The notes beneath the pieces are model-generated. The model was not told the DNA's origin. It searched no databases and saw only the letters and a list, made by a program, of their open reading frames with translations. 6,523 nucleotides of DNA from Betaproteobacteria bacterium (lineage in GTDB: Bacteria > Pseudomonadota > Gammaproteobacteria > Burkholderiales > Casimicrobiaceae), in the NCBI GenBank assembly GCA_005889025.1, contig VBCZ01000369.1:3632-10154 (forward strand), given 5' to 3'. A program made the position numbers and the translations under genes. Positions 5,860-6,523 of this stretch are shown in pieces (positions within the stretch are counted from its first letter, which is position 1; every line of letters begins with the position of its first letter).

Positions 5860-6523
5860 GTGAAGGATAAAACGACAGCTCGGAAACAGGGGAGCCGCCG
5901 CAAAGACAGGCCTGCAGCGCGCGACGGCTATCGAACCATCGACGTCGCCGTCCGCAATGCGATCGCTTTCGTGACTCTCAACCGGCCGGAGGTCCATAAC
6001 GCATTCAACGAAACGCTGATCGCGGAGCTCACGCACGCGCTGCGTGCGCTCGCCGCCGATGGCGCGGTGCGCGCAGTGGTGCTGCTGGGCGCAGGCGCGA
6101 GCTTTTGCGCGGGCGCGGATCTGAAGTGGATGGAGAAGATGGCGAGGTTCTCGAAGGCGCAGAACCTTGCCGACGCCCATGCACTGGCAGCCATGCTTTC
6201 CACGCTGAACGAGCTGCCGAAACCCACGGTCGCCCGCGTGCACGGAGCCGCATTGGGCGGTGGAGTCGGGCTGGTCGCATGCTGCGATATCGCGATAGGC
6301 GCGCCGGATGCCGCCTTCGCCTTGTCGGAGTCCAAGCTCGGCTTGATTCCGGCGACCATCAGCCCCTATGTGATCGAGGCCATCGGCGCGCGCGCGGCAC
6401 GACGTTATTTCCTCAGCGCAGAGCGATTCTCCGCCGCCGAGGCATTTCGGCTCGGCCTTCTGCATGATCTTGCGCAGATTGCCGAGCTGGACGAGCGCAT
6501 CGATGAGCTGCTCGGTTCTCTGC
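5860..6523 (+). CDS. liuC: Enoyl-CoA hydratase, methylglutaconyl-CoA hydratase type, 3'-truncated by window
   Basis: Crotonase-fold enzyme expected to hydrate 3-methylglutaconyl-CoA to HMG-CoA, the step after MCC. 221 residues are visible; the family is about 260, so the C-terminus lies beyond the window. From GTG 5860: a basic extension (residues 1-22), then the crotonase start YRTIDVAV...FVTLNRPEVHNAFN (24-50), the oxyanion segment SFCAGADLKWME (81-92), GAALGGGVGLVACCDIAI (129-146), and FALSESKLGLIPATISPYV (153-171). Glu157 matches the second catalytic glutamate (Glu164 of rat enoyl-CoA hydratase). The position of Glu144 is Gly137. ALGGGVGLVACCDIA together with IPATISPYV is a signature I associate with bacterial LiuC proteins. 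No ATG, GTG or TTG occurs between 5862 and codon 38, which lies inside the conserved core, so GTG 5860 is the only reasonable start. It sits three bases after the MCC beta stop and in the same frame. Confidence 0.88.
   Translation, partial: MKDKTTARKQGSRRKDRPAARDGYRTIDVAVRNAIAFVTLNRPEVHNAFNETLIAELTHALRALAADGAVRAVVLLGAGASFCAGADLKWMEKMARFSKAQNLADAHALAAMLSTLNELPKPTVARVHGAALGGGVGLVACCDIAIGAPDAAFALSESKLGLIPATISPYVIEAIGARAARRYFLSAERFSAAEAFRLGLLHDLAQIAELDERIDELLGSL

Larger units (their letters stand above)
1..6523 (+). other. Predicted single operon, leucine/isovalerate (liu-like) catabolism with glutathione-linked accessory genes
   Basis: Seven genes on one strand are separated by 22, 48, 14, 1, 11 and 3 bases. 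No gap is long enough for an ordinary promoter plus terminator, so they are probably co-transcribed from a promoter upstream of the window. MCC beta followed by the LiuC-type hydratase defines the pathway; the thiolase and acyl-CoA dehydrogenase fit as downstream and upstream steps. Expected partners not seen are the MCC alpha subunit, HMG-CoA lyase, a true isovaleryl-CoA dehydrogenase, and a LiuR-type regulator. Confidence 0.75.

Noticed and set aside
4045..6465. 806-codon open frame on the - strand, opposite MCC beta and the hydratase
   Set aside because: Its translation is rich in Arg, His, Ala and Asp without any recognisable domain, and it lies antisense to two strongly conserved enzymes. 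Long antisense frames are common opposite GC-rich genes.

Overview
The window is a compact stretch of bacterial chromosome. It is GC-rich, and all seven protein genes lie on the + strand with gaps of only 1 to 48 bases, so it reads as the interior of one operon. The first and last genes run off the window ends. The protein family types, the G/C-ending codons and the gene mix point to a proteobacterium, most likely a betaproteobacterium. That placement rests on recognising families, not on a marker gene.

Layout: (1) 1-1143, an acetyl-CoA acetyltransferase (thiolase) lacking only its first dozen or so residues. (2) 1166-1798, a LysE/RhtB-family membrane exporter. (3) 1847-2980, an acyl-CoA dehydrogenase with a short/medium-chain-type catalytic glutamate. 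(4) 2995-3600, a 2-hydroxychromene-2-carboxylate isomerase / kappa-GST-like protein. (5) 3602-4237, a glutathione S-transferase. (6) 4249-5856, the carboxyltransferase (beta) subunit of 3-methylcrotonyl-CoA carboxylase. (7) 5860 to the window end, an enoyl-CoA hydratase of the methylglutaconyl-CoA hydratase (LiuC) type, truncated by the window. No stretch above 300 bases lacks a gene. I saw no tRNA, rRNA, insertion sequence, CRISPR array, long repeat, internal promoter or convincing terminator.

How the genes fit together: MCC beta followed directly by the LiuC-type hydratase is the core of leucine/isovalerate catabolism. There, 3-methylcrotonyl-CoA is carboxylated to 3-methylglutaconyl-CoA, hydrated to HMG-CoA and cleaved to acetyl-CoA plus acetoacetate. 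Once acetoacetate is activated to its CoA ester, the thiolase can convert it to two acetyl-CoA. An acyl-CoA dehydrogenase is expected upstream of the carboxylase step. However, the one here has the active-site layout of short-chain enzymes, not of isovaleryl-CoA dehydrogenase. The biotin-carrying MCC alpha subunit and HMG-CoA lyase are not in the window and would be expected downstream.

The less expected part is the pair of glutathione-linked thioredoxin-fold proteins, plus an amino-acid-type exporter, embedded in the pathway operon. I see no radically new system. The points worth a second look are this accessory module, the ACAD assignment, and the unusual N-terminus and active site of the terminal hydratase.
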